DNA of 64,000 nt from Halobacillus massiliensis (GCF_900166625.1 NZ_LT800499.1:1344630-1408629); one strand, 5' to 3'; counted from the stretch's first letter, positions 51,350-61,071 are shown. Notes: generated by a model not told the origin, from the sequence alone. Program-made: numbers and translations.

Positions 51350-52642
51350 ATGAAGAAAAAATTGTTTACTGGTTTAGCTTCTGCTGCATTAGCAACATCT
51401 GTTTTGGCTGGCTGTTCCTTTTCTTCCGGAGGAAATTCAGAAGAGGCATCGGAAGATCAGGTTACAGTTGATGTGTTCCAATTTAAAGTAGAATTCAAGG
51501 ATCAATTTGAAGAGCTTGTACAGATGTATGAGGAAGAAAACCCCGATGTTAACATAAACGTTAAAACGGTTGGCGGAGGTAATGATTACGGACAAGCTTT
51601 GAAGACATCTTTCTCATCTGGTGAAGAGCCTGATATCTTTAATGTAGGTGGTCCTACGGATGTTGATGAATATGAAGATTACTTAGCAGACTTGTCCGAT
51701 ACAGAAGCTGCTGGAGCTGCTCTTGATGGAACACTGACTTCAGTAGAGCGTGAGGATCAAATTTTAGGGCTTCCTTTTAACCAGGAAGGATATGGAATTT
51801 TATATAATAAGGAAGTTTTTGAGAAGGCAGGTATTGATCCTGAGTCTATCAAGACAATGGATGATCTAGAAGACGCAGTAAAAACGCTTGATGAACAAAA
51901 AGAAGATTTAGGTATTGAAGCACCATTCGCTCTTCCAGGAAAAGAAAAGTGGGTAATGGGAAACCACTTAGCTAATACTTATCTTGCCGATGAATTCAAC
52001 CATGATGTTCAGGAAACATATGAAGCGAAAACCGTAGAATTTGCAATGGGAGACCAAATGCAGCGCTTCTTGGATCTGCAGGCTGAGAATTCTATTCAGC
52101 CAGTACTGAGTCTTGACTACTCTCAGCAGGTAGAAGAGCATTTCTCTCTAGGTAATGTAGCAATGATTCAGCAAGGAAACTGGGTATACAACACAATCGA
52201 ATCTATGGATCCAGAATTCGCAGAAAACAATGTAGGCCTTCTTCCTATCCCTGTAGAAGGATATGAAGGAAAAGTTCCTGTAGGTGTACCAAACTATTGG
52301 GTAGTTAACAAAGAGGCTGGAGACGAAGTCGTTCAAGCGAGTAAAGACTTCTTAGATTGGATGTACACTTCTGAAGAAGGGAAGAAATTCGTAACAGAAG
52401 AATTTAAGTTTATCCCGGCTTATGAAGGATATGAAGATCAAGAGATTGCTGATCCAATTTCCCAAGAAATTTATGAATATGCGGCTAATGGCGATACATT
52501 AGGATGGGTGTTCCTTGGAGCTCCCACTGGATGGACTGAAGATGCGCTTGGTTCGGCCATGCAAAGCTATCTTGGCGGTGACATCACTTGGGAAGAAGTA
52601 GAACAGAGAGCAAAAGATAATTGGGAAAAATCACGTCAATAA
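51350..52642 (+). CDS. Sugar ABC transporter substrate-binding lipoprotein
   Basis: A 430-residue extracytoplasmic binding protein anchored by lipid. Signal peptide about 1-20 ends in the lipobox LAGC, followed by a serine/glycine/acidic linker. The mature part is family 1 (MalE-like): VDVFQFKVEFKDQFEELV, GEEPDIFNVGGPTD and LGGDITWEEVEQRAKDNWEK near the end. AGGGGAG is spaced for the ATG at 51350. Substrate unknown; downstream ThuA, dehydrogenases and isomerases suggest a disaccharide or other glycoside. The acidic surface (many D and E) fits a salt-adapted species. Confidence 0.9.
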   Translation: MKKKLFTGLASAALATSVLAGCSFSSGGNSEEASEDQVTVDVFQFKVEFKDQFEELVQMYEEENPDVNINVKTVGGGNDYGQALKTSFSSGEEPDIFNVGGPTDVDEYEDYLADLSDTEAAGAALDGTLTSVEREDQILGLPFNQEGYGILYNKEVFEKAGIDPESIKTMDDLEDAVKTLDEQKEDLGIEAPFALPGKEKWVMGNHLANTYLADEFNHDVQETYEAKTVEFAMGDQMQRFLDLQAENSIQPVLSLDYSQQVEEHFSLGNVAMIQQGNWVYNTIESMDPEFAENNVGLLPIPVEGYEGKVPVGVPNYWVVNKEAGDEVVQASKDFLDWMYTSEEGKKFVTEEFKFIPAYEGYEDQEIADPISQEIYEYAANGDTLGWVFLGAPTGWTEDALGSAMQSYLGGDITWEEVEQRAKDNWEKSRQ

Positions 52643-52654
52643 AATGAGCAAGTA

Positions 52655-52686
52655 AGTCAGCAGGAGATTTATTTCTCTTGCTGACT
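52655..52686 (+). other. Intercistronic stem-loop after the binding protein gene
   Basis: AGTCAGCAGGAGA and TCTCTTGCTGACT pair over 13 bases with one wobble around TTTATT, with no T-run. As in malE-malF type operons, it would protect the binding-protein message and yield more binding protein than permease. Confidence 0.65.
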
Positions 52687-52827
52687 ACATATAATATCTT
52701 TTCTATTAAGTTGTTTATTATAACCATAAACAGCCTAATAGATGAGATGTTACTTATAAATTATGAAATCGATCTCATAGAAAGCTTTGGACTAGCAGTG
52801 TAATTATTAGAGAAGGGCGGGTATCGG

Positions 52828-53688
52828 ATGAAAAATAAAAGTTTTGCTTTTTGGATTTTTATGGCACCGGTAATCTTAGGTTTAGGGATTGTTGTGGTAA
52901 TCCCATTTATATATGGATTTATTTATTCTTTTACAGACTGGAATGGTTTAAGAGTTAATAATTTTCTAGGTTTGCAAAACTATATCAGTTTATTTCAGGA
53001 ACGTGAGTTTTTAAATGCTGTTTGGTTTACGACAAAGTTTGCGGTAGTAGCGGTGATTTTGCTGAATATTTTCGGGTTGGCGCTGGCGTTAATTGTTACT
53101 CGCAATATTAAATCAAATAATCTTCTACGTACCATTTTCTTTATGCCGAACTTAATTGGAGGCTTAATCTTAGGATTCATCTGGCAGTTTATTTTTATCA
53201 GCGTTTTTGGAGATGTGGCAGATCTTACAGGGATTGAAGGTTTTAATGGATGGCTTTCAACAGCAAATACAGGTTTCTGGGGAATCGTAATTCTAACATG
53301 CTGGCAGATGGCCGGTTATATCATGATCATTTACATTGCTTACTTAGAAAATATCCCGAAAGACCTGATTGAAGCCGCTAAAATTGATGGAGCAAGTTCT
53401 TTTCAACGGTTTAAAAACATTACCTTTCCGTTAGTGGCCCCTGCTTTTACGATCAGTATGTTCTTAACGCTTTCCATGTCCTTTAAAATTTATGACCAAA
53501 ACTTGTCGCTTACAAATGGTGGACCGGCTAACCAAACACAGATGGTAGCCATGGATATTGTAAACACAGCCTTTTCGGATAATGACATGGCATTCGCTCA
53601 GGCTAAAGCGGTTATCTTCTTCTTGATTGTATCAGTGGTTGCACTTACTCAAGTGTATTACAACAAGAAGCGGGAGGTTGAAATGTAA
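52828..53688 (+). CDS. Sugar ABC transporter permease (MalF-like)
   Basis: A 286-residue inner membrane permease with six spans. The EAA loop, IPKDLIEAAKIDGASSFQRF near residue 185, contacts the ATPase. GAAGGGCGGG precedes the ATG. It overlaps the next permease by one base (TAATG). No ATP-binding subunit is encoded anywhere in the operon, so a shared MsmX-type ATPase is expected. Confidence 0.92.
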   Translation: MKNKSFAFWIFMAPVILGLGIVVVIPFIYGFIYSFTDWNGLRVNNFLGLQNYISLFQEREFLNAVWFTTKFAVVAVILLNIFGLALALIVTRNIKSNNLLRTIFFMPNLIGGLILGFIWQFIFISVFGDVADLTGIEGFNGWLSTANTGFWGIVILTCWQMAGYIMIIYIAYLENIPKDLIEAAKIDGASSFQRFKNITFPLVAPAFTISMFLTLSMSFKIYDQNLSLTNGGPANQTQMVAMDIVNTAFSDNDMAFAQAKAVIFFLIVSVVALTQVYYNKKREVEM

Positions 53689-54512
53689 TGAAAAAAAACA
53701 ACGAAAAGAGAAATTTGTTTTCAATAGAAGTTTTAGGGATTATACTCGGCCTGTTGTGGATTGCTCCCTTTTATTTAATGATCGTCAATGCCTTTAAGAC
53801 AAAGCGGGATATTTTCTCAGGTGTTCTCGGTCTGCCGGAAGAATGGATTACGGAAAATTTTGTAGAAGCATTTATAGACCTGGAATTTCTTAAATCTTTA
53901 TTTAATTCTGTGTTGATTACGGTGCTGAGTGTGGCCGTTATCATTATTTTCTCAGCTATGGCTGGTTATGCTCTCCAGCGAAACAAAAGTAAACTCAGCG
54001 GGATTATGTTTTTCGTTTTTGTTGCCGCGATGTTGATTCCGTTCCAATCCGTAATGATCCCACTTATCGCGCTGTTTGGACAGGCGGATATGCTTAATGC
54101 CGGCGGGCTGATCTTTATGTATTTAGGATTTGGCTGCAGTCTTTCCATCTTTTTATATCATGGAGCGATGACCGGTGTATCCAAGTCAATGGATGAAGCG
54201 GCCATTATTGATGGAGCTAACCGTTTTCAGTTATTTTGGTTTATCATTTTCCCATTGCTTAAACCGATTTCTGTAACGGTGGGCATACTGAACGTTATTT
54301 GGATTTGGAATGACTACCTGCTTCCTTCGTTGGTTCTTAATGAATCCAATGCTACGATTCCTTTAAAAATGTTTTATTTCTTCGGTCAGTATACGAAGCA
54401 GTGGCACTTGGCGCTTGCAGGATTAACTATTGCAATTATTCCAGTAATCATCGGTTACTTCTTTGCCCAAAAACAAATTATCCAGGGTGTATCTGAAGGC
54501 GCAGTTAAATAA
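53688..54512 (+). CDS. Sugar ABC transporter permease (MalG-like)
   Basis: A 274-residue permease with six spans and the EAA motif SKSMDEAAIIDGANRFQLF near residue 165. Translationally coupled to the preceding permease. It forms the heterodimeric channel with it and needs an ATPase from outside the operon. Confidence 0.92.
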   Translation: MKKNNEKRNLFSIEVLGIILGLLWIAPFYLMIVNAFKTKRDIFSGVLGLPEEWITENFVEAFIDLEFLKSLFNSVLITVLSVAVIIIFSAMAGYALQRNKSKLSGIMFFVFVAAMLIPFQSVMIPLIALFGQADMLNAGGLIFMYLGFGCSLSIFLYHGAMTGVSKSMDEAAIIDGANRFQLFWFIIFPLLKPISVTVGILNVIWIWNDYLLPSLVLNESNATIPLKMFYFFGQYTKQWHLALAGLTIAIIPVIIGYFFAQKQIIQGVSEGAVK

Positions 54513-54531
54513 TTTAAGGGGTGGATGAAAA

Positions 54532-55569
54532 TTGTCAGTCACTATAAAAGATGTTGCCAGACAAGCAAATGTGGCTCCATCCACTGTCTCCAGGGTAATA
54601 TCTGATAGTCCAAGGATCAGTGAAGACACCAAGAGAAGAGTACGCAAGGTTATGGAAGAAATGGGCTACCATTTAAACATTAATGGCCGTGTTCTTGTTC
54701 GTCAGTCGACACAGACGATTGGTATTGTAATGAAAGATTCGGCAACTCATTCATTTGAGAATCCGTTCTTTTCAGAAATTTTAAAGGGGATAAGTGGTTC
54801 ATGCCATGCAAAGGATTACAGCATTAATTTAACTACAGGTGAATCACAAGAGGCTATCTTCCAGGACGTTGTTAAAATGGTACAGGGTAAACGAGTAGAT
54901 GGAATTATCGTTCTTTATTCACGTGAAGATGATCCAGTTGTTCCTTATTTAATGGAACGCGACTTTCCTTTTGTTGTTGTGGGAAAACCACTTTTTGGAG
55001 CTAATAAGCATATGTATGTAGACAATGACAATGTGGAGGCCAGTCGCGAAGCTGCGAATCACCTTATTAATCTGGGACATAGACGTCTTGGGTTCATAGG
55101 CGGCGACCTTAAGTTTGAGGTCGCAAAGGATCGGTTAAATGGTTTTAAACAGGCTGCCTATGAGAATGGAATAAAGGAAGAAGAGTTATATATTTTGAGC
55201 ACCGAATTAAATAATCCAGTGACTACAGGCAAGAAAATTGTAAGCAAGTTAATGGAACTGTCCCATAGGCCGACAGCCTTGCTGGTAACAGACGATTATA
55301 ATGGACTTACTGTTATTTCTGCTTTCCAGGAACATAACATTAAAGTGCCTGAAGATGTCAGTGTTATTGGATTTAATAACACGATGATTGCAAAATTGGC
55401 CTATCCCCCTTTAACTACTGTGGATACCAATCCGTATCAACTGGGATTTCAGGCATCGAATAGTTTGATAGATGTTCTAAATGACCCTTCTGCTTTAAAA
55501 AGGGGAGTCATCATTCCAACGACAATTGTCGAAAGGGATTCCTGCAAATCTGTTGAAATAGTGCAGTAA
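54532..55569 (+). CDS. LacI-family regulator of the ABC/keto-glycoside operon
   Basis: A 345-residue repressor with HTH VTIKDVARQANVAPSTVSRV at the N-terminus and a sugar-sensor domain (TIGIVMKDSATHSF..., IGFNNTMIAKLAYPPLTTVD). The start is TTG, seven bases after AAGGGGTGG; a nearby ATG is out of frame. It lies inside the operon between transporter and enzymes, so it would be autoregulated from the promoter at 51081. Operators A and B have the CG-centred form LacI proteins bind. Confidence 0.87.
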   Translation: MSVTIKDVARQANVAPSTVSRVISDSPRISEDTKRRVRKVMEEMGYHLNINGRVLVRQSTQTIGIVMKDSATHSFENPFFSEILKGISGSCHAKDYSINLTTGESQEAIFQDVVKMVQGKRVDGIIVLYSREDDPVVPYLMERDFPFVVVGKPLFGANKHMYVDNDNVEASREAANHLINLGHRRLGFIGGDLKFEVAKDRLNGFKQAAYENGIKEEELYILSTELNNPVTTGKKIVSKLMELSHRPTALLVTDDYNGLTVISAFQEHNIKVPEDVSVIGFNNTMIAKLAYPPLTTVDTNPYQLGFQASNSLIDVLNDPSALKRGVIIPTTIVERDSCKSVEIVQ

Positions 55570-55596
55570 GAAACGAATATAAAAGGAGCGAAACTA

Positions 55597-56316
55597 ATGA
55601 ACATTACAGTATGGAACGAATTCAGACATGAAAAAGAAGATCAGGTGGTTGCAGATATTTATCCAGAAGGCATCCATGGCGCTATTGCCGGCTTTCTTGA
55701 AGAAGATGACCACATCGTACGCACAGCTACACTTGATGAAGAAGAGCATGGATTAACAGAGGAAGTGTTAGATAACACCGATGTTCTCGTATGGTGGGGG
55801 CATAAAGCCCACGATGAAGTGAAAGAAGAAATTGCTGAGAAAGTTAAACAGCGTGTGCTGGATGGAATGGGTCTTGTCGTTCTTCACTCCGGTCACTTTT
55901 CAAAAGTATTTAAGAAGTTAATGGGAACAACGTGTGATTTGAAGTGGAGAGAAGCCGATGATAAAGAGCGCATCTGGGTAGTAGATCCGACTCATCCAAT
56001 TGCGGAAGGTCTCGGAGAATACATTGATATTGAAAAAGAAGAAATGTATGGAGAGCATTTTGATATCCCAACTCCGGACGAGCTCGTATTTGTCAGCTGG
56101 TTTGAAGGCGGCGAAGTATTTAGAAGCGGAGCAACCTTTAAGCGAGGCCGTGGAAAGGTTTTCTATTTCCGCCCTGGACATGAAACTTACCCGACTTATT
56201 ACCATGAAGATGTTCAAAAAGTAATCCAGAATGGTGTGAAATGGGCGTATAACGGAGGCACACCTAAAAATGTATATGGAAATGCCCAGCCTTTAGAAAA
56301 GATTACAGAAAAATAA
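55597..56316 (+). CDS. thuA: ThuA-domain protein
   Basis: A 239-residue class I glutamine-amidotransferase-like fold protein of the ThuA family. [20 protein letters not shown] at the start, [12 protein letters not shown] near 65, [18 protein letters not shown] near 92 and [18 protein letters not shown] near 190 are family landmarks. ThuA, with the dehydrogenase ThuB, converts trehalose or related disaccharides through 3-keto derivatives in rhizobia. Here it is followed by two Gfo/Idh/MocA dehydrogenases, a similar partnership. The exact reaction is unknown. Confidence 0.85.
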   Translation: MNITVWNEFRHEKEDQVVADIYPEGIHGAIAGFLEEDDHIVRTATLDEEEHGLTEEVLDNTDVLVWWGHKAHDEVKEEIAEKVKQRVLDGMGLVVLHSGHFSKVFKKLMGTTCDLKWREADDKERIWVVDPTHPIAEGLGEYIDIEKEEMYGEHFDIPTPDELVFVSWFEGGEVFRSGATFKRGRGKVFYFRPGHETYPTYYHEDVQKVIQNGVKWAYNGGTPKNVYGNAQPLEKITEK

Positions 56317-56349
56317 GCAGTTTTATATTTTAAAAGGAGGAACCAGATA

Positions 56350-57381
56350 ATGACACAATTAAAAGTAGCAGTAATCGGTTGCGGAAGCATTGCACAAAAT
56401 CGTCACCTTCTGGAGTATGAAGCGAATGATAATGTAGATATCACAGCTGTCTGCGATATAGTAGAAGAGCGTGCAATGGTAACGGCAGAAGCATTTGGCG
56501 CCCATTCTTATACAGACTATAAAGATCTTTTTAATAAAGAAGAGGTGGACCTTGTAAGTGTCTGTCTCCCTAACAATTTACACGCACCTGTTTCCATTGC
56601 TGCATTAAACGCCGGTGCACATGTTCTTTGTGAAAAGCCAATGGCGACTTCACGTCAGGAAGCAGAAGAAATGATAGAAGCAGCAGAGCGTAATAATAAA
56701 AAGTTGATGATTGGTCACAACCAGCGTTTTGTTCCTTCCCATCAGAAGGCCAAGCAGCTTATTGAAGCAGGAGAAATCGGGAAAGTGTACAGTTTCCGTA
56801 CAACGTTTGGTCATGGCGGACCGGAAGGCTGGAGTGCAGACGGAATGGAGAGCTGGTTCTTTAAGAAGGATGAGGCTTTTATCGGGGCAATGGGTGACCT
56901 TGGTGTACATAAATCAGATTTGCTTCGCTATATTCTTGGAGAAGAATTTACTGAGGCCGCAGGATTTGTTGAAAATAATGCTAAGCAGAATATTACGGTT
57001 GATGATAATGCAGTATGTATCCTGCGCACAGAAAGCGGAGTAGTTGGGACGCTTACAGCAAGCTGGGCTTACAATGCAGGCGAAGATAATTCAACGGTTA
57101 TATATGGAGAAAAAGGGATTCTGCGCATGGAAGATGATCCTGCGTATTCACTAATTGCCCAGTATTCCACTGGTGAAACTGTTAAATATGAGCTTGGACA
57201 GATTCAATCCAACGATGCCGGCGGACAGACGAGTACAGGGGTTATCGATCACTTTGTAGAATCAGTGCTTGAAGACAAGCAGCCGCTGATTGACGGTCAA
57301 GAAGGAATGCGTTCCTTAGAGGTAATAATTGCTGCCCTTGAATCCAGTGAATCAGGTAAAATTACGAAAGTAGAGAAGTGA
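56350..57381 (+). CDS. Gfo/Idh/MocA-family dehydrogenase, first copy
   Basis: A 343-residue NAD(P)-dependent oxidoreductase. KVAVIGCGSIAQNRHLLEY is the nucleotide fold, CEKPMATSRQEAEEM near 97 holds the catalytic lysine region (EKP), and GDLGVHKSDLLRYI near 180 supplies the catalytic histidine. Related ThuB and YcjS-type enzymes oxidise a hydroxyl of a glycoside, often at C3. AGGAGG precedes the ATG. The second copy begins four bases after its stop. The pair are clearly related but differ along their length, so they probably act on different forms, one oxidising and the other reducing after rearrangement. Confidence 0.88.
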   Translation: MTQLKVAVIGCGSIAQNRHLLEYEANDNVDITAVCDIVEERAMVTAEAFGAHSYTDYKDLFNKEEVDLVSVCLPNNLHAPVSIAALNAGAHVLCEKPMATSRQEAEEMIEAAERNNKKLMIGHNQRFVPSHQKAKQLIEAGEIGKVYSFRTTFGHGGPEGWSADGMESWFFKKDEAFIGAMGDLGVHKSDLLRYILGEEFTEAAGFVENNAKQNITVDDNAVCILRTESGVVGTLTASWAYNAGEDNSTVIYGEKGILRMEDDPAYSLIAQYSTGETVKYELGQIQSNDAGGQTSTGVIDHFVESVLEDKQPLIDGQEGMRSLEVIIAALESSESGKITKVEK

Positions 57382-57385
57382 TACT

Positions 57386-58426
57386 ATGAGTAAGTTGAAA
57401 ATGGGAGTGATTGGTGTAGGCGGGATAGCCCTGGATCGGCATATCCCTGCTTATGCCGGAATGATAGATACAGTCGAATTAACTGCTCTCCAGGATATTA
57501 ACAAGGAAAGAGCAGAAGAAGCTGCCAAAAACTATGACATTCCCTATGTATTTGAAGACTATTACGATCTATTTAAAAAAGTAGACGCAGTGACAATTTG
57601 TACACCGAATAAGTTTCATTCTGAAATCGCAATAGCTGCCCTGGAAGCAGGTGTGCACGTATTAGTAGAAAAGCCCATGGCTATTACATCAGCAGAGTGT
57701 GAAGCAATGATTGCAGCCGCTGAAAAAAATGACCGCTTGCTTTCCATTGCCTATCACTATCGTTACACTCCTGAAGCTAAACTGGCAAAAGAAGCGATAA
57801 ATAATGGAGAAATCGGCGATCCGCTTGTGACAAGAGTTCAGGCCATGCGCCGTCGTAAAGTTCCTGGCTGGGGGGTTTTCACGAATAAAGACCTTCAAGG
57901 CGGAGGCAGTTTAATTGATTTTGGCTGTCACCTGCTTGACTTGGCATTATGGCTGCTTGATGACCCTCAGCCTGTAGAAGTTATTGGAAGAACTTATGAT
58001 AACTTAAGCAAAACCCCTGGCCAGGTCAACGACTGGGGGGCATTTGACCATGAAACCTTTAATGTTGATGACCATGTAACAAGCTATATTACTTTTGATA
58101 ATGGCATGTCCCTCCAATTTGAATGTTCCTGGGCGGCCAATATAAAAGAGGATTTTACCGCTCTGAGCATATCCGGAGTAAACGGCGGCCTTGATGTTTA
58201 TCCCTTCCAACTCTATCAGACAAGGTATGGAACGGTTTGGAACAGTCAGCCTAACTTAAAAGAAGACAAATTAAGCCCAGGATTTTACCAGGCGAAAAAT
58301 TTCGTAGACAGTTGTCTCGGAAATGACGAGTTAATCGTTAAGCCGGAACAGGCTCAAAAGGTTACAGCATTAATGGAAGCTATTTATAAAAGCAGTGAAA
58401 CCAGTTCGAGTGTAAAGCTAACTTAA
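57386..58426 (+). CDS. Gfo/Idh/MocA-family dehydrogenase, second copy
   Basis: A 346-residue dehydrogenase. MGVIGVGGIALDRHIPAY is the nucleotide site, VEKPMAITSAECEAMI near 92 the EKP motif, and FGCHLLDLALWLL near 180 carries the catalytic histidine. RRRKVPGWGVFTNKDLQGGG is a distinctive substrate loop also seen in other Bacillaceae family members. Tightly packed behind the first copy, and 20 bases before a TIM-barrel isomerase, which supports sequential oxidation, isomerisation or cleavage and reduction of one sugar. Confidence 0.88.
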   Translation: MSKLKMGVIGVGGIALDRHIPAYAGMIDTVELTALQDINKERAEEAAKNYDIPYVFEDYYDLFKKVDAVTICTPNKFHSEIAIAALEAGVHVLVEKPMAITSAECEAMIAAAEKNDRLLSIAYHYRYTPEAKLAKEAINNGEIGDPLVTRVQAMRRRKVPGWGVFTNKDLQGGGSLIDFGCHLLDLALWLLDDPQPVEVIGRTYDNLSKTPGQVNDWGAFDHETFNVDDHVTSYITFDNGMSLQFECSWAANIKEDFTALSISGVNGGLDVYPFQLYQTRYGTVWNSQPNLKEDKLSPGFYQAKNFVDSCLGNDELIVKPEQAQKVTALMEAIYKSSETSSSVKLT

Positions 58427-58445
58427 TTAAGGAGGTAAGAGACTT

Positions 58446-59414
58446 ATGAAATTAGGAGTATTTACTGTACTTTTTTCTGATCTGTCTTTTGAAGAGATGC
58501 TAGATAAAGCTAAAGAATCAGGCCTGAAGGCTGTGGAAATCGGCACTGGCGGTTATCCAGGTGCCGCTCATTGTAAAATAGATGAGCTTTTAGAAAGTGA
58601 AGCAAAGCGTCAAGAGTATCTGGAGAAGGTTAACAGTCGAGGCCTTACAATTAGTGCGTTCAGCTGTCATGGTAACCCGATTTCACCTGATGAGAAATTT
58701 TCAAAAGAGTCTCACGATGCGTTGGTTAAGTCAATTAAATTAGCTGGCTTAATGAATGTTCCGGTTGTTAATACATTCTCAGGTACACCTGCTGGTTCTG
58801 AAAATGATACGACTCCTAACTGGCCGGTAACTCCATGGCCGGCAGAGTACTCTGATATTCTTACTTGGCAGTGGGAAGAAAAACTGATTCCTTATTGGAA
58901 AGAGGTTGGCAAGCTGGCAGAAGAGAATGATGTTAAAATAGGACTGGAGCTGCACGCAGGTTTTCTTGTTCATACTCCATATACTATGCTTAAGCTACGG
59001 GAAGCCACTAGTCCGGCAGTCGGTGCTAATCTCGATCCCAGCCATTTATGGTGGCAGGGTATCGATCCGGTAGCAGCGATTAAGATTCTTGGAAGAGAAG
59101 GTGCCATCCACCACTTCCACGCAAAAGATACGTACATTGATCAAGAAAATGTTAACATGTACGGATTGACAGATATGCAGCCTTATGGTGAAGTACAAAC
59201 CCGGGCATGGAGCTTTAGATCTGTTGGATATGGTCATGGGATTCAAGAATGGTCCAATATAGTCAGTGCACTGAGAACATTTGGTTACGATCATGTCATC
59301 AGTATTGAGCATGAAGATCCAATTATGTCTATTAGTGAAGGTTTCAGCCAGGCAGTGAAAAACTTAAGAGCCGTAATGATTGAAGAACAGCCTGCTGAAA
59401 TGTGGTGGGCATAA
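58446..59414 (+). CDS. TIM-barrel sugar isomerase/epimerase, longer type
   Basis: A 322-residue xylose-isomerase-like TIM barrel. Metal ligands are visible in AVEIGTGGYPG near residue 30, GLELHAGFLVHTP near 165, GANLDPSHLWWQGIDP near 200, HHFHAKDTY near 225 and ISIEHEDP near 280. It is larger than and not a close copy of the isomerase at 50175. Enzymes of this fold in similar clusters act on 3-keto-glycosides as epimerases or lyases; that role is inferred. AAGGAGG precedes the ATG. Confidence 0.85.
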   Translation: MKLGVFTVLFSDLSFEEMLDKAKESGLKAVEIGTGGYPGAAHCKIDELLESEAKRQEYLEKVNSRGLTISAFSCHGNPISPDEKFSKESHDALVKSIKLAGLMNVPVVNTFSGTPAGSENDTTPNWPVTPWPAEYSDILTWQWEEKLIPYWKEVGKLAEENDVKIGLELHAGFLVHTPYTMLKLREATSPAVGANLDPSHLWWQGIDPVAAIKILGREGAIHHFHAKDTYIDQENVNMYGLTDMQPYGEVQTRAWSFRSVGYGHGIQEWSNIVSALRTFGYDHVISIEHEDPIMSISEGFSQAVKNLRAVMIEEQPAEMWWA

Positions 59415-59437
59415 GGGAATAAGAAGGAGAGATGGAG

Positions 59438-60118
59438 ATGGCTAAAGGGTTAATAGGTGGATTATTTGGTGTAAGTGAATGGATCATGAAATTTTCACTG
59501 GGAAATCTACAATGGACTCTGTTCAACCTGCCTATAGGCCTTCTTCTTCTCAGCTTATTATCCCTTGAAAGCAGCGGTCTTGCTTTTTATATTCTGCTTC
59601 CGCTCGGTTTATTGACACCTTTCATATTCTTTCCAGCCACAGCAGCTCTTTTTGCTAAAGCAAGGGAATGGGTGAAAAAAGACGAAGAATTAAACCGAGA
59701 GCAGTCTTATTTCAGCTATTATAAAGAAAACTATTTAAAGAGCATGATAGGAGGAGTTATTTTCTTAATCCTCTGGAGTGTCCTGATTGCGGACGTTTAT
59801 TACTTTTCAACGAGGAATTCTGTTCTAATGAATGTTTTCCTCATTATGGGGATTCTGTTATATGTATGGACGATTAATTTCCTTTGTGTTCTTGTCCAAT
59901 ATGATATGAAACTTATTAAAGTTATGAAACAATCTTTTGTTATTACAATAGGAAGTCCAATACTATTTGCTGCCATTGTAATCTGCAGTGGGATCATCCT
60001 GCTCATAAGTTTGTACGTATTTCCACTGATCATTCCGATCTTTACAGGTTCAATCATTGCTTTTTTATCGTTTTCGGCCTTTTATAGAGTATATTTAAAA
60101 GCCGCTGCTGAAAAATAG
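59438..60118 (+). CDS. YesL-like DUF624 membrane protein
   Basis: A 226-residue membrane protein with about five spans, of the DUF624/YesL type (FNLPIGLLLLSLLSLESSG, PATAALFAKAREWVKKDEE). Such genes often accompany CUT1 sugar ABC transporters in Bacillaceae. Molecular function is unknown. AAGGAG is eight bases from the ATG at 59438 and too close to the ATG at 59432. Last gene of the operon. Confidence 0.82.
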   Translation: MAKGLIGGLFGVSEWIMKFSLGNLQWTLFNLPIGLLLLSLLSLESSGLAFYILLPLGLLTPFIFFPATAALFAKAREWVKKDEELNREQSYFSYYKENYLKSMIGGVIFLILWSVLIADVYYFSTRNSVLMNVFLIMGILLYVWTINFLCVLVQYDMKLIKVMKQSFVITIGSPILFAAIVICSGIILLISLYVFPLIIPIFTGSIIAFLSFSAFYRVYLKAAAEK

Positions 60119-60122
60119 AAAC

Positions 60123-60196
60123 AACCCGGTTTGCTGTTGATCCTTAAGTTTGAGTAAAACCTGACTTAATGGCACAGTACTTCCGGGTTATTTTTA
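60123..60196 (+). terminator. Large hairpin terminator of the ABC operon
   Basis: AACCCGG (60123-60129) pairs with CCGGGTT (60183-60189), and TTAAGT/ACTTAA nest within the long loop; ATTTTTAT follows. Confidence 0.5.
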
Positions 60197-60252
60197 TAAT
60201 CTGTAAAATTTAAATCTGCTATAGTATAAGAAAAGGTTTAGGGGGAAGTTAT

Positions 60253-61014
60253 ATGTTGAAACCGATAGACCAGCGCAGGCGTTTTCGTGATCAGTTGGAA
60301 ACAGGGACAACTTCCGGGATGTGCGATAACTACTTGCAGGCAAATTTAATCACTCTGCCAAAGGAGTATGCGTTTGACTTTCTTTTATTCTGCCAGCGAA
60401 ACCCGAAGCCCTGCCCGATTATTGACGTTCTGGAGCCGGGGGAATATCAGCCGCGCGTAGCCGAGGCCGATATTAGAACAGATTTGCCTAAATATAGAAT
60501 ATACAAAAATGGGAAGCTTTCCGAAGAAGTATATGATATTAAAAAGTACTGGAGAGAGGATTTTGTAACTTTCCTGATCGGGTGCAGTTTTACATTTGAG
60601 AAAGCATTACTTGATGAGGGAATCAGGCTTCTTCACCAGGAACAGCAGCGTGTTGTCCCTATGTACAAAACGAACATTCCTTGCGAAAGTGCCGGGTGTT
60701 TTGAGGGGAATATGGTAGTGAGTATGCGGGCGCTTACACCTGAAGAGGCTGACCGTGCAGTAGATATTACTAATAATTTTCAAACTTCTCATGGGGGACC
60801 TGTGCATATAGGGAAACCTGAAGAAATTGGAATAAAGGATCTGGACAAACCTGACTATGGACAAAGTGTAGATTTTAATAAAGAGGAACGAATTCCAGTA
60901 TTTTGGGCCTGCGGTGTTACACCGCAAAATGTATGTCTACAGGCCAAACCTGAGATTGTGATTTCACATGCTCCCGGTCATATGCTGATTACAGATCAGC
61001 TGGAGGAACAGTAA
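60253..61014 (+). CDS. ycsI: DUF1445/UPF0317 putative hydro-lyase (YcsI-like)
   Basis: A 253-residue soluble protein of the YcsI/DUF1445 family, related to D-glutamate cyclase. TSGMCDNYLQANLITLP near residue 20, FLIGCSFTFEKALLDEG near 100, MYKTNIPCESAGCFEGNMVV near 140 and ISHAPGHMLITD at the end are family landmarks. Length is standard. It is monocistronic, so context says little; a hydrating or cyclising role on a hydroxy- or amino-acid is possible. Confidence 0.87.
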   Translation: MLKPIDQRRRFRDQLETGTTSGMCDNYLQANLITLPKEYAFDFLLFCQRNPKPCPIIDVLEPGEYQPRVAEADIRTDLPKYRIYKNGKLSEEVYDIKKYWREDFVTFLIGCSFTFEKALLDEGIRLLHQEQQRVVPMYKTNIPCESAGCFEGNMVVSMRALTPEEADRAVDITNNFQTSHGGPVHIGKPEEIGIKDLDKPDYGQSVDFNKEERIPVFWACGVTPQNVCLQAKPEIVISHAPGHMLITDQLEEQ

Positions 61015-61071
61015 AAGAATCCTATATAAAACGCTGGAATAAAAATATCTCATCATTTATGAAATGTAGAA

